Assembly: GCA_965249005.1 (NCBI GenBank)
Contig: CBDFLD010000020.1
Span: 558,001 to 622,000, forward strand
Reading direction: 5' to 3'
Length of the DNA: 64,000 nucleotides
Origin: CBDFLD01 sp965249005
GTDB taxonomy: Bacteria > Acidobacteriota > UBA6911
A program made the position numbers and the translations under genes. This document shows positions 16,978-25,882 of the stretch, piece by piece. A model generated the notes under the pieces. The model ran no database searches. It was not told where the DNA came from and saw nothing but the letters and a program-made list of their open reading frames with translations. Each line of letters opens with the position of its first letter. Position 1 is the stretch's first letter.

Positions 16978-17306
16978 CGACCCGGGACGTCCGGCGGGGT
17001 GACGTTTTTCTGGTCAATCTCAACCCCACACGAGGGAGCAAGATTCGGAAGACCCGCCCTTGTGTTGTGGTTTCACCGGACGAGCTGAACGCCCATCTCC
17101 AAACCTTCATCGTGGCGCCGATGACGAGCGGCGGCCACCCGTACCCATTCCGTTTGGCCTGTCGATTTCAGGGGCGAACCGGCCACATCGTTCTCGACCA
17201 GATTCGTACCGTGGATCGTGAACGTCTTCTGCAGCAACTCGGGCGCCTTTCACCCACCACGATCACCCGCGCGATGACGATTCTGCAAGAGATGTTTGCT
17301 CACTGA
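16965..17306 (+). CDS. mazF: MazF-like endoribonuclease toxin
   Basis: A 113-residue PemK/MazF-family toxin. RRGDVFLVNLNPTRGSKIRKTRPCVVVSP is the hallmark N-terminus, with the catalytic-type Arg in KTRP. Downstream FIVAPMTSG and GHIVLDQIRTVDRERL match strand 3 and the Thr/Ser active-site region. The family cleaves single-stranded RNA at short sequences and arrests growth unless neutralised by MazE. The start is GTG 16965 inside the mazE 3' end, with GAGGAG just upstream; GTG 16971 is an alternative. No key residue is missing. Confidence 0.9.
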   Translation: MGVVTTRDVRRGDVFLVNLNPTRGSKIRKTRPCVVVSPDELNAHLQTFIVAPMTSGGHPYPFRLACRFQGRTGHIVLDQIRTVDRERLLQQLGRLSPTTITRAMTILQEMFAH

Positions 17307-17444
17307 AAAGAGCCTCCGTTGGGCTGGGCAGGACCAGGGCTTCCAAGAGCCCGGCCCCGTTCCTGGTATTTAATCTTCGAGTACGTCTGTTCTATAATTG
17401 CATGCGAAGGGTTCGCGCAGGCTGAACATCAATCACGGTGTCGA

Positions 17445-18152
17445 ATGAAACCTATTGTACAAATCTCGCTGGATCTGACGACCGTCGACGAAGCCCTGGA
17501 AACCGCTGCGATGGCCATGCGTGCCGGTGTCGACTGGCTGGAGGCGGGTACGCCCCTCATCATCGCCGAAGGGATGCACGGCGTGCGGGCCTTGCGAGAA
17601 CGGCATCCCCAAACTCCCATCGTGGCCGATCTCAAGACCATGGACGGGGGCTGGCTCGAAGCGGAGTTGATGGCCAAGGCAGGCGCGACCCAGGTCGTTG
17701 TCATGGCCCGGGCTCATCCGGAAACGATCAAGTCCGTCGTGCAGGCGGGCAAGGATCTCGGCATCGAGGTCATGGGCGATAATCTCGGTTGTGCCGATAT
17801 GGTCGCAGGGGCTCGCATGCTCGAGGACCATGGTTGCGACTACGTCATTCACCATATAGGATACGACGAGCGCAGGGGGCTCGCGGCTTCTGGGCAGAAG
17901 ATGCCCAGCCCGCTGGTCCAGCTCGCGGAAATCGTCGCGGCCGTAGATGTGCCGGTCCAGGCCGTGGGTGGATTGAGCATCGAGCAGGCCATCCAGACTC
18001 CCGAGTATGGCGCGCCGCTCGTCGTCCTCGGCGCCCCGCTGACCGTCGATGCCGACTCCTTCAAAACAGCATCAGGGGATGTGGAGGCGGTTCTCCATAT
18101 GATCTGTGAAAAAGTCCATGCCCACGGGGACGTCCAGATAGGCGGGTCATAA
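17445..18152 (+). CDS. OMP-decarboxylase-suprafamily enzyme (hexulose-phosphate synthase/keto-gulonate-phosphate decarboxylase-like)
   Basis: A 235-residue cytosolic TIM-barrel enzyme. The signature D-x-K-x-x-D (ADLKTMDGG, Asp62-Lys64-Asp67) defines the suprafamily that includes 3-hexulose-6-phosphate synthase and 3-keto-L-gulonate-6-phosphate decarboxylase. The C-terminal phosphate-binding region is VQAVGGLSIEQA. I start at ATG 17445 (MKPIVQISLDL), since upstream codons look non-coding. It is the first gene of a three-gene run: its TAA overlaps the next ATG by one base. Which of the two reactions it performs cannot be told. Neighbouring oxidoreductase and isomerase genes favour a sugar-acid pathway. 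Confidence 0.82.
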   Translation: MKPIVQISLDLTTVDEALETAAMAMRAGVDWLEAGTPLIIAEGMHGVRALRERHPQTPIVADLKTMDGGWLEAELMAKAGATQVVVMARAHPETIKSVVQAGKDLGIEVMGDNLGCADMVAGARMLEDHGCDYVIHHIGYDERRGLAASGQKMPSPLVQLAEIVAAVDVPVQAVGGLSIEQAIQTPEYGAPLVVLGAPLTVDADSFKTASGDVEAVLHMICEKVHAHGDVQIGGS

Positions 18153-19183
18153 TGAAACATCCAGCTCTCGTGAACTATGGACCGGAACCTCAAAACGTCG
18201 AGCTGCGCGAGCTCGATGCGCCGGAGTTGGGTCCGGAGGACGTGCTGGTCGAAGTGCAGGCCGTCGGGGTGTGCGGGAGCGAAATCCACCAGTGGCAGGG
18301 AAGCCACAGCTGGCCCGTCCGCTATCCCGTGGTTCTGGGCCATGAATTCAGCGGTCGCATCCAGAATACAGGTAGCGCTGTCGAGCGCTGGACGGCGGGC
18401 GACCGGGTGGTGAGCGAGACGGCCGCGATCATCGACCCGAGCAATCCGATGACGCGCCAGGGCTACTACAACCTGGATCCCAACCGCTGGGGATTCGGTG
18501 TCGGTGTAGACGGCGCGATGACTCGTTTCGTTCGCGTCCCGGCCCGCTGCCTGCACCGTATCGCCGACGAGCTCCCGTTTGAAAAGGCCGCGCTCACGGA
18601 ACCGTGTTGCGTTGCCTACAACGCCGTGGTCGAGCACTCGCCCATTCAACCCGGAAATAGAGTCGTCATCCTCGGCCCCGGAACAATCGGCTTGCTGTGC
18701 AGCGCGATGGCGAAACTCCACGGAGCGGAAGTCGCGGTGGTTGGACTGGAATCAGATCGGAGCCGTCTCGCGATCGCCGAGCAATTTGGCTGCCAGGGCA
18801 TCGTCGGCTTCGACGAGTCTTTGGATGCGTTCGTTCTTGGTGGAGATGGACTCGGGGTCGACGGCGTCGTGGACGCGGCGGGTGTTTCCAGCGCCCTGAA
18901 AACAGCCCTTCGAATCGTGCGTCCCAGAGGCTGGATCACGAAGGTGGGGTGGGGCCGCGACCCGCTGGACTTCTCCCTGGATCCGTTGGTTCAGAAAGAC
19001 ATCACCTTGCGGGGAAGCTTCAGTCACAACTGGCCGATCTGGGAAAAGGTCATCGCCCTGCTAGAAAGTGACCGGTTGCAAATCGACCCCTTGATCGGTG
19101 GAGTCTGGGAGATCGACCAATGGGAGACGGCGTTCGAGGCCATGCACAGCGGCCAGATCGCCAAGGCCATCCTGAAGCCTTAG
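18152..19183 (+). CDS. Zinc-dependent alcohol dehydrogenase (MDR family)
   Basis: A 343-residue medium-chain dehydrogenase, probably acting on a sugar alcohol or sugar acid. Catalytic zinc ligands are visible: Cys41 in GVCGSEIHQW and His64-Glu65 in VLGHEFSGRI. The Rossmann motif VVILGPGTIGLLCSAMAKLHGAEVAVV binds NAD(P). The four-cysteine structural-zinc lobe common in the family is absent; the segment after RVVSETAAI contains no Cys cluster. The start overlaps the previous stop (TAATG), implying translational coupling. Closest functional guesses are threonine/L-iditol-type dehydrogenases. Confidence 0.85.
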   Translation: MKHPALVNYGPEPQNVELRELDAPELGPEDVLVEVQAVGVCGSEIHQWQGSHSWPVRYPVVLGHEFSGRIQNTGSAVERWTAGDRVVSETAAIIDPSNPMTRQGYYNLDPNRWGFGVGVDGAMTRFVRVPARCLHRIADELPFEKAALTEPCCVAYNAVVEHSPIQPGNRVVILGPGTIGLLCSAMAKLHGAEVAVVGLESDRSRLAIAEQFGCQGIVGFDESLDAFVLGGDGLGVDGVVDAAGVSSALKTALRIVRPRGWITKVGWGRDPLDFSLDPLVQKDITLRGSFSHNWPIWEKVIALLESDRLQIDPLIGGVWEIDQWETAFEAMHSGQIAKAILKP

Positions 19184-19205
19184 GGACATCCCCGCCGGAG
19201 TTTCT

Positions 19206-20093
19206 ATGCCCCAATTGGCAGTTTTTCCAAAAGCATTCATGGACCCGCTCTGTGTCGATGGCAGCCTTTCACTCGACCAGTGGATCGATATGGCCGCCAC
19301 GCTCGACGTCGAGGGGCTCGAATTCTATAGCGGCTTTCTGGATTTGAAAGAGGCGTCCTCTTGGCAGCACTATAGTCGAGTTGCGGCCGACAAGGGCCTG
19401 AAGATTCCGATGCTGTGCTGCTCGCCCGACTTCACTCACCCGGATCCGTCTTTTCGACAGCAGCAGATCGAGAAGGAAAAAGCGTGGATCGATATGGCGG
19501 CAACCCTCGGGGCGAGATACTGCCGCGTTCTATCCGGACAGCGCCGGCCCGAGGTGAGCACTGAAGAGGGGATACGATACGCGGCCGACTGTATCGAGGC
19601 GTGTCTGGAGCACGCGGCCGGCTACGGCATCACCCTCAACATCGAAAACCACTACAAAGACAACTACTGGAAATATCCGGAGTTCGCCCAGCACATGGAC
19701 GTCTTCTGCGATCTGGTGAACGCGATCGACTCGCCGCAATTCGGCGTCAATTACGACCCGAGCAACACCATTCTCGCGGGAGAGGATCCGCTCGAGTTGC
19801 TGCGCCGGGTCAAGCATCGCGTCGTCACGATGCACGCGTCGGACCGCTATTTGAAGTACGGCACCATAGAAGATCTACGAAAGGAAGAAGACAGCGTTGG
19901 GTACGCCCAGCGTTTGAGCCATGGCGAGATCGGTAAGGGAATGAACGACTACGATGCCATCTTCCGCGAGCTGGCCGGCGTGGGCTTCGACTCCTGGATC
20001 AGCATCGAAGACGGTGTCGATGGCATGGAAGAACTGCAACGCTCCGCCACCTTTCTTCGAAATAAGATAGCTGTGCACTGGCCATCACGGTGA
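19206..20093 (+). CDS. Sugar-phosphate isomerase/epimerase (xylose-isomerase-like TIM barrel)
   Basis: A 295-residue AP_endonuc_2-type TIM barrel, cytosolic. Metal-ligand segments typical of the family are seen: NIENHYKDNYW (Glu), NYDPSNTILAGEDP (Asp), VVTMHASDR (His) and SWISIEDGVDGM (Glu). It begins 22 bp after the dehydrogenase and probably belongs to the same transcript. Its 3' end overlaps the convergent sulfatase by 9 bp. Such proteins isomerise or epimerise ketoses or inosose-like compounds. The substrate is not resolvable. Confidence 0.83.
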   Translation: MPQLAVFPKAFMDPLCVDGSLSLDQWIDMAATLDVEGLEFYSGFLDLKEASSWQHYSRVAADKGLKIPMLCCSPDFTHPDPSFRQQQIEKEKAWIDMAATLGARYCRVLSGQRRPEVSTEEGIRYAADCIEACLEHAAGYGITLNIENHYKDNYWKYPEFAQHMDVFCDLVNAIDSPQFGVNYDPSNTILAGEDPLELLRRVKHRVVTMHASDRYLKYGTIEDLRKEEDSVGYAQRLSHGEIGKGMNDYDAIFRELAGVGFDSWISIEDGVDGMEELQRSATFLRNKIAVHWPSR

Positions 20094-21614
20094 CTCGGGA
20101 TTCCATGCGGGGTTCGGGGTGGGCATTCGAGCGTCCACTTCTTCTCTCCAGGTTTCGAGTTTCCCCCGTAGCTCCTCAGTTTTCTCAGGCATTTGCTCCA
20201 CGAGGTCCTTCATCTCGCCAATATCCTCCGCCAGGTTGTACAGCTCGACGTGACCGTCTTCGAACCACTCAATCAACTTGAAATCCCCTGACCGTATGGC
20301 GCCCGACGGGCGATGCCCGGACCCGTGATAGTGCGGGTAGTGCCAGTAGAGGTTCGGCGCCGCCGCTTCCCCTGCCCCGCCGAACAGTGGCACAAGACTC
20401 CTTCCATCCTGATGTCGAGTGGGATCGAGTGGCAGGCCGGCCATCTCGAGCATGGTGGGATAAAGGTCGGTGGTCATCGAGGGAGCGCGGACCACTGTTC
20501 CTCCCTCCACTACTCCCGGCCAGCGGATGAGCAACGGTACACGAATTCCACCCTCGTAAAGCCATCCCTTGCCGGCGCGCAGCGGCAGATTCGATGTCGG
20601 CGCCCCTTCGCGGGGCTTCAGCAAAGTACTCAGCCCACCGTTGTCGGACACGAATATCACGACGGTGTCATCCTCCAGACTCAACTGCGCGAGCTTGTCG
20701 AGAATTCTCCCCACGCTCTCGTCCATGCTTTCCACCATGCCGCCATAGGTCGCGTGATCCTGCCGCTGCTTCGTGTGCGTGTCCGGCCGCTCCGAGACAA
20801 GCGTCGGCCCATCTGAAGCCGGCTGCCCTTTCGCCTTGGCTTCGTACTTTTGGATCAACTCCGGTTTCGATTGAAGCGGCGTATGAACGGCATAGTGTGA
20901 CATCAGAAGCAAGAACCGTTGGTCGCGATGCTGGTCCAAAAACTCCAGAGCGAGATCTGTGACGCGATCGGTCAGGTAGTCCCCCTCTTGTCCCCCGTCA
21001 AGATCGGGCACGTCACGCACGGAGGAACGGTCGTGTTTGTAGGGATAAAAATAAGAGCCGGGCAGACCCGCGTTGTTCACGGCCAAGCTGGTCGCAAACC
21101 CCTGGTGTTCCGGCCGAAAGTCACCGGCGCCGAGATGCCACTTGCCGATGTAGCCGGTCGCATACCCTGAAGCCCCGAGCGCCTCGGCAATCGTGATCTC
21201 CTCGAGCGGCAAGTGGTGCAGGTAATCCGGCGGTCGCAGCATCGCTTCTTGCCGCCCGGGAATCCAGTTCGTGATGTTCAGCCGAGCCGGATGCTTTCCG
21301 GTCACAATGCTGGCCCGCGTCGGGGAGCACACCGATCCTGCCGTGTAGAACTGGGTAAACCGAGCCGACTCACGCGCCAGGCGATCGATGTTGGGTGTTT
21401 CGTAGAAACGGCTGCCGTACACCCCCGTATCCATCCAACCCAGGTCATCGATGAGGAAGAAGACTATGCTGGGAGCGTCGATTTTCTTCTCTGCCGCGCG
21501 TTCGCAGGCAACCGCAAACAGCATGAGCAGGAAAACCGAACCACGAAAATGCAACTGCCGGGTCGATCGCACCGTGCCTCCGAAATTTGGTCGTGCGCTA
21601 TTCGCTCTCGGCAT
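20085..21614 (-). CDS. Sulfatase lipoprotein
   Basis: A 509-residue sulfatase. A hydrophobic run followed by FAVAC (Cys37) reads as a lipobox, so it is probably membrane-anchored in the periplasm or on the surface. Metal ligands lie in VFFLIDDLGW (Asp56-Asp57). The formylglycine site is VCSPTR (Cys96 to Arg100), the C-x-P-T-R variant. GYIGKWHLG, HYAVHTPLQSKPE and VIFVSDNGG follow in the usual order. The ATG at 21614 overlaps the end of the selenoprotein-like gene by 17 bp, with GGGGAG upstream, so the two are likely co-translated. Full length and apparently intact. Confidence 0.9.
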   Translation of the reverse strand: MPRANSARPNFGGTVRSTRQLHFRGSVFLLMLFAVACERAAEKKIDAPSIVFFLIDDLGWMDTGVYGSRFYETPNIDRLARESARFTQFYTAGSVCSPTRASIVTGKHPARLNITNWIPGRQEAMLRPPDYLHHLPLEEITIAEALGASGYATGYIGKWHLGAGDFRPEHQGFATSLAVNNAGLPGSYFYPYKHDRSSVRDVPDLDGGQEGDYLTDRVTDLALEFLDQHRDQRFLLLMSHYAVHTPLQSKPELIQKYEAKAKGQPASDGPTLVSERPDTHTKQRQDHATYGGMVESMDESVGRILDKLAQLSLEDDTVVIFVSDNGGLSTLLKPREGAPTSNLPLRAGKGWLYEGGIRVPLLIRWPGVVEGGTVVRAPSMTTDLYPTMLEMAGLPLDPTRHQDGRSLVPLFGGAGEAAAPNLYWHYPHYHGSGHRPSGAIRSGDFKLIEWFEDGHVELYNLAEDIGEMKDLVEQMPEKTEELRGKLETWREEVDARMPTPNPAWNPESP

Positions 21615-22434
21615 TCTTGGGCTCCCCGCCAGGCGCGGGAGACCAATCGACGGGCGCGATGTCGCCCATGTCCGGATCGAGCTGGAGCGTATCGGCGATC
21701 TTGGTGTAGCTGGAAAACATCTGCGTCACGCCAAGGATCTCCAGGACCCCGGGGTCGCTGACACCAAGCCTTCTCAGCTCCTCCACATGAAATGCCGTGC
21801 CGAATCTGGAGCTGGTCGTCACCGAAACCGCAAAGGCCAGCGCTTCCTTGAGCCTGCGGGTCAGCTGATTGTCCGCGAACGCATGTCGCAAGGCGGACCA
21901 GAACTCTTTCAGGTAAGCCGCATCACGGGCCAGCACTTGAAAGATTTGAGGAATGTCTTCCCGATCATAAAATTCTCGAATCTCCGAATAGACCGCCAAA
22001 ACCTTATTCGAAGCTTCCTCTTCTTTTACGGGAGCCATGAGACTCGGCCCGGGAATCTCCACCATTGAATCCGCCACCACGTTCAGCGCGTTGGTGATCC
22101 CGACGAGCATGGCCGCTTCGTACCAGAGTGCGTCTTGTGTCAGTCCTTGCAGCTTCCCGGCTGCAGTGTGTGCCTTCACTCAATATTCGCAAGCGTTGAC
22201 ACCGCTGACAACGGCGGCGACCATCTCCTTCTCTGCTCGTGTGAACTCTCCCGGCGTGGCGGCATGTTTCATGGCCCGTCCATGCGGGCCGCCAAAGCCG
22301 GGATCCCAGCCCATGACTCGGCTCATCGCCGGTGGCTGATCGAACTCATAGTTGAACCAAGCTTTGGTAATCTCGAAGCTCTTCTGAATTTTCTGTGCGT
22401 ATTCCTTCGCGTCTCGGAGTCTTACAGTCGGCAT
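21598..22434 (-). CDS. AhpD-like peroxidase-fold protein, candidate selenoprotein (UGA read as Sec85)
   Basis: The reading frame is interrupted once, by TGA at 22180-22182, and continues in frame to 21598, giving 278 residues. The stop falls exactly where AhpD-type proteins have the second cysteine of CxxC: NACEY-UGA-VKAHTAAG. Relative to Cys82, a Glu sits at -12 (Glu70), the UGA at +3 and His89 at +7. This matches the AhpD set Glu118-Cys130-Cys133-His137. A 6-bp stem with a GG-containing loop follows the UGA (22148-22165). A second, degenerate copy of the fold at the C-terminus has SRFGTAFH in place of CxxCxxxH. Function: thiol/selenol peroxidase or disulfide chemistry, inferred. Confidence 0.78.
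22148..22165 (-). promoter_or_regulatory. Candidate bacterial SECIS hairpin
   Basis: On the coding strand, TGCAGC pairs with GCTGCA around the loop CGGGAA. The stem begins 15 nt after the UGA and the loop guanines lie about 22-24 nt after it. This is within the range known for bacterial SECIS elements, which need a GG or GU in the apical loop. Confidence 0.55.
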
Positions 22435-22451
22435 GGGTTGGGCTCCGGAAA

Positions 22452-22660
22452 AGCTATCAGCTGTCAGCGATCAGCTTTCAGCGTCCGACCAGCGCGACGC
22501 GCCGGTCACTTGGGAACGTAACTGCCCTGAACAGCCTGAAAAACGTGGTTCTGGGCGATTTGCTAAATTACACGCATAACAGCAGATCCGCGAGCAGTTA
22601 CTTGAGAGCTTCAAGCATCAGTTATTGTTATAAGCTATAAAAAGCTATCAGCTTTCAGCC
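22452..22660 (+). repeat. Repeat element R135, copy 1, with TCAGC heptads at both ends
   Basis: The core (about 22495-22620) begins at a GC-rich hairpin (GCGCGACGCGCC) and runs through CACTTGGGAACGTAACTG to GCGAGCAGTTACTTGAGAGC. Heptad arrays of the form NTCAGCN lie on both sides (22452-22483 and 22641-22660). A near-identical core occurs inverted at 37258-37390. Both copies lie between a gene end and the next gene. Confidence 0.8.
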
Positions 22661-22662
22661 TT

Positions 22663-25600
22663 TCATTGTTCTTTGTTCTTGTAGGTGATCCACATGGGGG
22701 AGGCCCATACGATCTCGCCGTCGGCCTGCTCGCCCCGAACATAATAGAAACTGGTCTTGCCCACCTGTGCCGCGGTGTCGCGCCAGGTGAACTCGACCGA
22801 TGCGGCGTTCGGCCCCGTCGTAAATACGTACTGGTTGTCCTTGACGATGTGAACCTTCGAAAACGGAGCCGTTCCGACCAGCTTGACCCAGATCGAAGGC
22901 TGCTCCCGGGTTTCGAACTCATCGCCCATCATAAACGATCCGCTGCGCACATCGGCCAGAATGTCGTCGGTGGCCCCGTAGACATGCCGCTTCTGAAACG
23001 CCTCCAGGACCGCCTCGCGCGTCGAGCCGGTCGTATAAAGGTTGCAGTAGCTCATGTGGGTCGAGATGTGGTCCGAACTTGCCTGGAAGCCAAGCCGGTA
23101 GCCCCGCTCGAGCGCCAGCGATATGAATCCCTTCGGGCGCCATCCACCGATGGAGTCTTCCGCGCTGTTTGCCCGAGGGGCGTCTGGTCGCTCATAATTC
23201 TGCCGGTCTCCCTGGTAGATTTCGACGATCGGCTCCACCAGCGGATCGTTGTCACGCCAATCGGTTCCCATGTCGGTGCCACTCGTGTGCGATGCCGCAA
23301 TCCCGTTGAAGTGCCGGAGGTACCGGTACAGCATACGCGTATCCGGGGCGCTTCCCGTCGATTCGAGCTCCACCTCCGCGAGTCGCGGCAGGGGTCGAAT
23401 ACCTCGTTGCGCGAAAATGACGTTACGGTGACCTTCCGGGTAGTCCATGCTCCGCTCATAGTGAAACATGGGGACGAACGTTCCTTGATGGTGAAAAATA
23501 TCGGTCAGCTTCTGAGTAATCCACCAGGGATACTCGCGGAGCCACCCGTTGTCATGATCGCAGCAGCCCACCCAGTCCAGGGCCGCCGCGTCCAGAAAAT
23601 ACCGCCACGCGTCCAGCAGGGAGCCATCGCGGTCTCCATCCATCGAAATCTCGGTGTGACGGTGGAATTCGCCTCTGAGAATTTGATAGCTCACATCGCC
23701 GATCTCGGCTCGATAGTCTCGCACCCGCCTGGCGTGTGGATCCTCCGTCACATTGGATTTGGACTCGGCCACCGCCGCAACGGCATCGAGCTCTGGGCCG
23801 TTTGCCGCCGCCGGGAGCTGGATGCGTGCCACGTAAACATCATTGTTATAGGAGTCGTCATAGAAAATATTGGACGAGATCTTCCCCCTGGGAAGACGAA
23901 GTGTGTTCAGAATTTCCATTCTCGGATCGAACATCTGGCGCCCGTCCGAAGAGCCGACGATCCAAAGCCCTCCCGAAGCGTCAGATGTCAGGGCTGGCCT
24001 ATTGTCCAGGAGGTTGTCGCTGTGCGGGACAAATATCGGGCTGGACCAGCGCTGACCGTCGTAGGAAACGACATTCTCGAACCAGACTTTTCCCAGGCTC
24101 GTCCTCCATAGGGGATGCGCGGTTCGGTAGGCCAGCCAGACGCGGCCACCGGGATCGGCCAGTAGCCGTGGATAGCTGTTGAGCGGCCGCGGTGGGTTGA
24201 CCGGGTATCGATGAGGAGCACGCTTCTCTACCAGGGTCGGGTCGGGCTGGGTTCCCTCCCAGGCATCTCCCTGTCTTGCCGTCGAATCCTCCCGCGAGCT
24301 CGGCGGACCCGGCAGCACGGAGCCCAGATCACCGGCGGTAAACAGGCGGTTTCCCTCCAGCACCCGAAGCTCGATCCACCTTCCCTGGTAGAGTCCGATA
24401 CCGGAAGTCTCGTAAGCTCCAAAGTCCTTTCCCCATCCCTTGTCCGATTCTTCCCAGGCTATCCACATTCGACTCTGTGGATCGTAGGCCAAGGAGGGAT
24501 GCGCTTCATAGCGCTCGCTTTCCGCAACCGCCCTTTCATTGCCGAGCCTTGCATGCTTGTCGAATGTTCTCACAAAAACATCATAATCACCCGAGCGGTA
24601 GCTATCCCATGCCACCGTGACGTCGCCGCCCGGAGACGCAGCAATCGCCGGGTTCCATTCATTGGCAGCTGATGCCGCTACGATTACCGGTCCGCTAAAC
24701 CTTGATCCCGTCAAATGAGAGGCGTGGATCTCGGCGCGCCCATTCCGAAAAGCCTGCCAGGCCACCCATACACGTCCGGAGGAATCGGTAGCGGCCACTG
24801 CAAAGACGTCCGAGCCGGGATCGCGGGTAATCCGAACGACCTCACCCAGCGTGCCGTTTTGATACGAGCGGGCGTACAAATCAAAATTGCCCCCGGCATT
24901 TTCGGACCAGAAGACCCACACGCGACCGGATTCATCCACCGCCAGCGCCGGACGGTACCTATCACCGAATTCCGCTGTGACCTCCACCGGGTCGGACCAG
25001 GATCCTTTGTCATGGCACATCAGGATGATCTTGTCTCCCACGGCCGGCTCCGCCAGTTCATTCATGTCCTCGATCGGTTCCGCCAGAAACATCCGAATCT
25101 GGGTGGATTTTGGATTGGGGGTGAACTGCAAGAAGGCGACCCAGAGGGTTCCATCTTGATCTACTACACTGGCAGGGTAGTCCTGATCGTCCGATGATTT
25201 CGCCAGAACCTGGGAAATGGGAACGCGATCCACCATGACCCGACCATCGAGAAATTTTCGCGCGCTTCCGTAGGGAACATCGCGGGACCGAAATTCGAAA
25301 TCCCCTTGCTTCGTCCTGACCTGGACAGCCGACTCTGCGACGAGATCATGCAGCGCTACCACAACGCCGTTGGCCACGATTTTCATCCCCGGACGGTCGA
25401 AAAACGACTGTCGCATCTCGCCACGCGACCCAGGTTTAGTCCCCCAGACAAGCCAGCCAAGATGAGTCGATAATTTCCAGGACTCGCCCTCGATCCGGTC
25501 CTCCCCCTCAAACCGCCAGGGCTCCACGCCTGCCACGCGGCCGGGGGGGCCGGAAGCGATGGACACAGAGCCGTCCCACTCCGTGCTTTGCTTGTCGGTC

Positions 25601-25770
25601 AAACCGAAAAGAATGCGGAAGCTGGCCTTGTCCTCGATGGGGTCCACGATGGGCTCGGTGGCGGGCGCCGCCATCCCACTCCTGGTGGCCGGCCCGATTG
25701 CGGACGCACCCCAGTAGGCCAGCGCGATGAGGGTCGGAGCAAACAGGAATAGGAGCCATCGTCTGGTCAT
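22663..25770 (-). CDS. Secreted beta-propeller + PHP-type metallohydrolase
   Basis: A 1035-residue exported protein. I start at ATG 25770, preceded by GGAGGAG and opening a signal (MTRRWLLFLFAPTLIALAYW). Residues about 180-650 contain repeated strands with D-x-x-G-x-x-W-V motifs (VDESGRVWVFWSE, TDSSGRVWVAWQ, ADPGGRVWLAYRT), a six- or seven-bladed propeller. Residues about 695-1035 are a DUF3604/PHP-like hydrolase: RGEFHRHTEISMDGD, GCCDHDNG, ASHTSGTDMG and ASSDHISTHMSYCN. The gene at 61765 has the same architecture. Substrate unknown; the propeller may capture a polymer. Confidence 0.82.
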   Translation of the reverse strand: MTRRWLLFLFAPTLIALAYWGASAIGPATRSGMAAPATEPIVDPIEDKASFRILFGLTDKQSTEWDGSVSIASGPPGRVAGVEPWRFEGEDRIEGESWKLSTHLGWLVWGTKPGSRGEMRQSFFDRPGMKIVANGVVVALHDLVAESAVQVRTKQGDFEFRSRDVPYGSARKFLDGRVMVDRVPISQVLAKSSDDQDYPASVVDQDGTLWVAFLQFTPNPKSTQIRMFLAEPIEDMNELAEPAVGDKIILMCHDKGSWSDPVEVTAEFGDRYRPALAVDESGRVWVFWSENAGGNFDLYARSYQNGTLGEVVRITRDPGSDVFAVAATDSSGRVWVAWQAFRNGRAEIHASHLTGSRFSGPVIVAASAANEWNPAIAASPGGDVTVAWDSYRSGDYDVFVRTFDKHARLGNERAVAESERYEAHPSLAYDPQSRMWIAWEESDKGWGKDFGAYETSGIGLYQGRWIELRVLEGNRLFTAGDLGSVLPGPPSSREDSTARQGDAWEGTQPDPTLVEKRAPHRYPVNPPRPLNSYPRLLADPGGRVWLAYRTAHPLWRTSLGKVWFENVVSYDGQRWSSPIFVPHSDNLLDNRPALTSDASGGLWIVGSSDGRQMFDPRMEILNTLRLPRGKISSNIFYDDSYNNDVYVARIQLPAAANGPELDAVAAVAESKSNVTEDPHARRVRDYRAEIGDVSYQILRGEFHRHTEISMDGDRDGSLLDAWRYFLDAAALDWVGCCDHDNGWLREYPWWITQKLTDIFHHQGTFVPMFHYERSMDYPEGHRNVIFAQRGIRPLPRLAEVELESTGSAPDTRMLYRYLRHFNGIAASHTSGTDMGTDWRDNDPLVEPIVEIYQGDRQNYERPDAPRANSAEDSIGGWRPKGFISLALERGYRLGFQASSDHISTHMSYCNLYTTGSTREAVLEAFQKRHVYGATDDILADVRSGSFMMGDEFETREQPSIWVKLVGTAPFSKVHIVKDNQYVFTTGPNAASVEFTWRDTAAQVGKTSFYYVRGEQADGEIVWASPMWITYKNKEQ

Positions 25771-25882
25771 GATTCTCCTCCCCAGCAGAGACGACTGCCG
25801 AAGCACATTTATCCGGATTGGATGTTAGTATATATCATTCAGACAACGCAGAAGAGTATTGCAGGGAGTCGCTTTGCAAGGG

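Noticed and set aside
22180..22434. Reading the 84-residue upstream half as a separate small gene or the pair as a plain pseudogene
   Set aside because: The interruption falls exactly on the redox cysteine column, everything else is intact and a SECIS-like hairpin follows, so a single recoded gene explains it better.
22395..22640. Small protein encoded in both R135 repeat copies
   Set aside because: The two copies share a frame, but changes fall as often on first and second codon positions as on third, so coding constraint is not shown.
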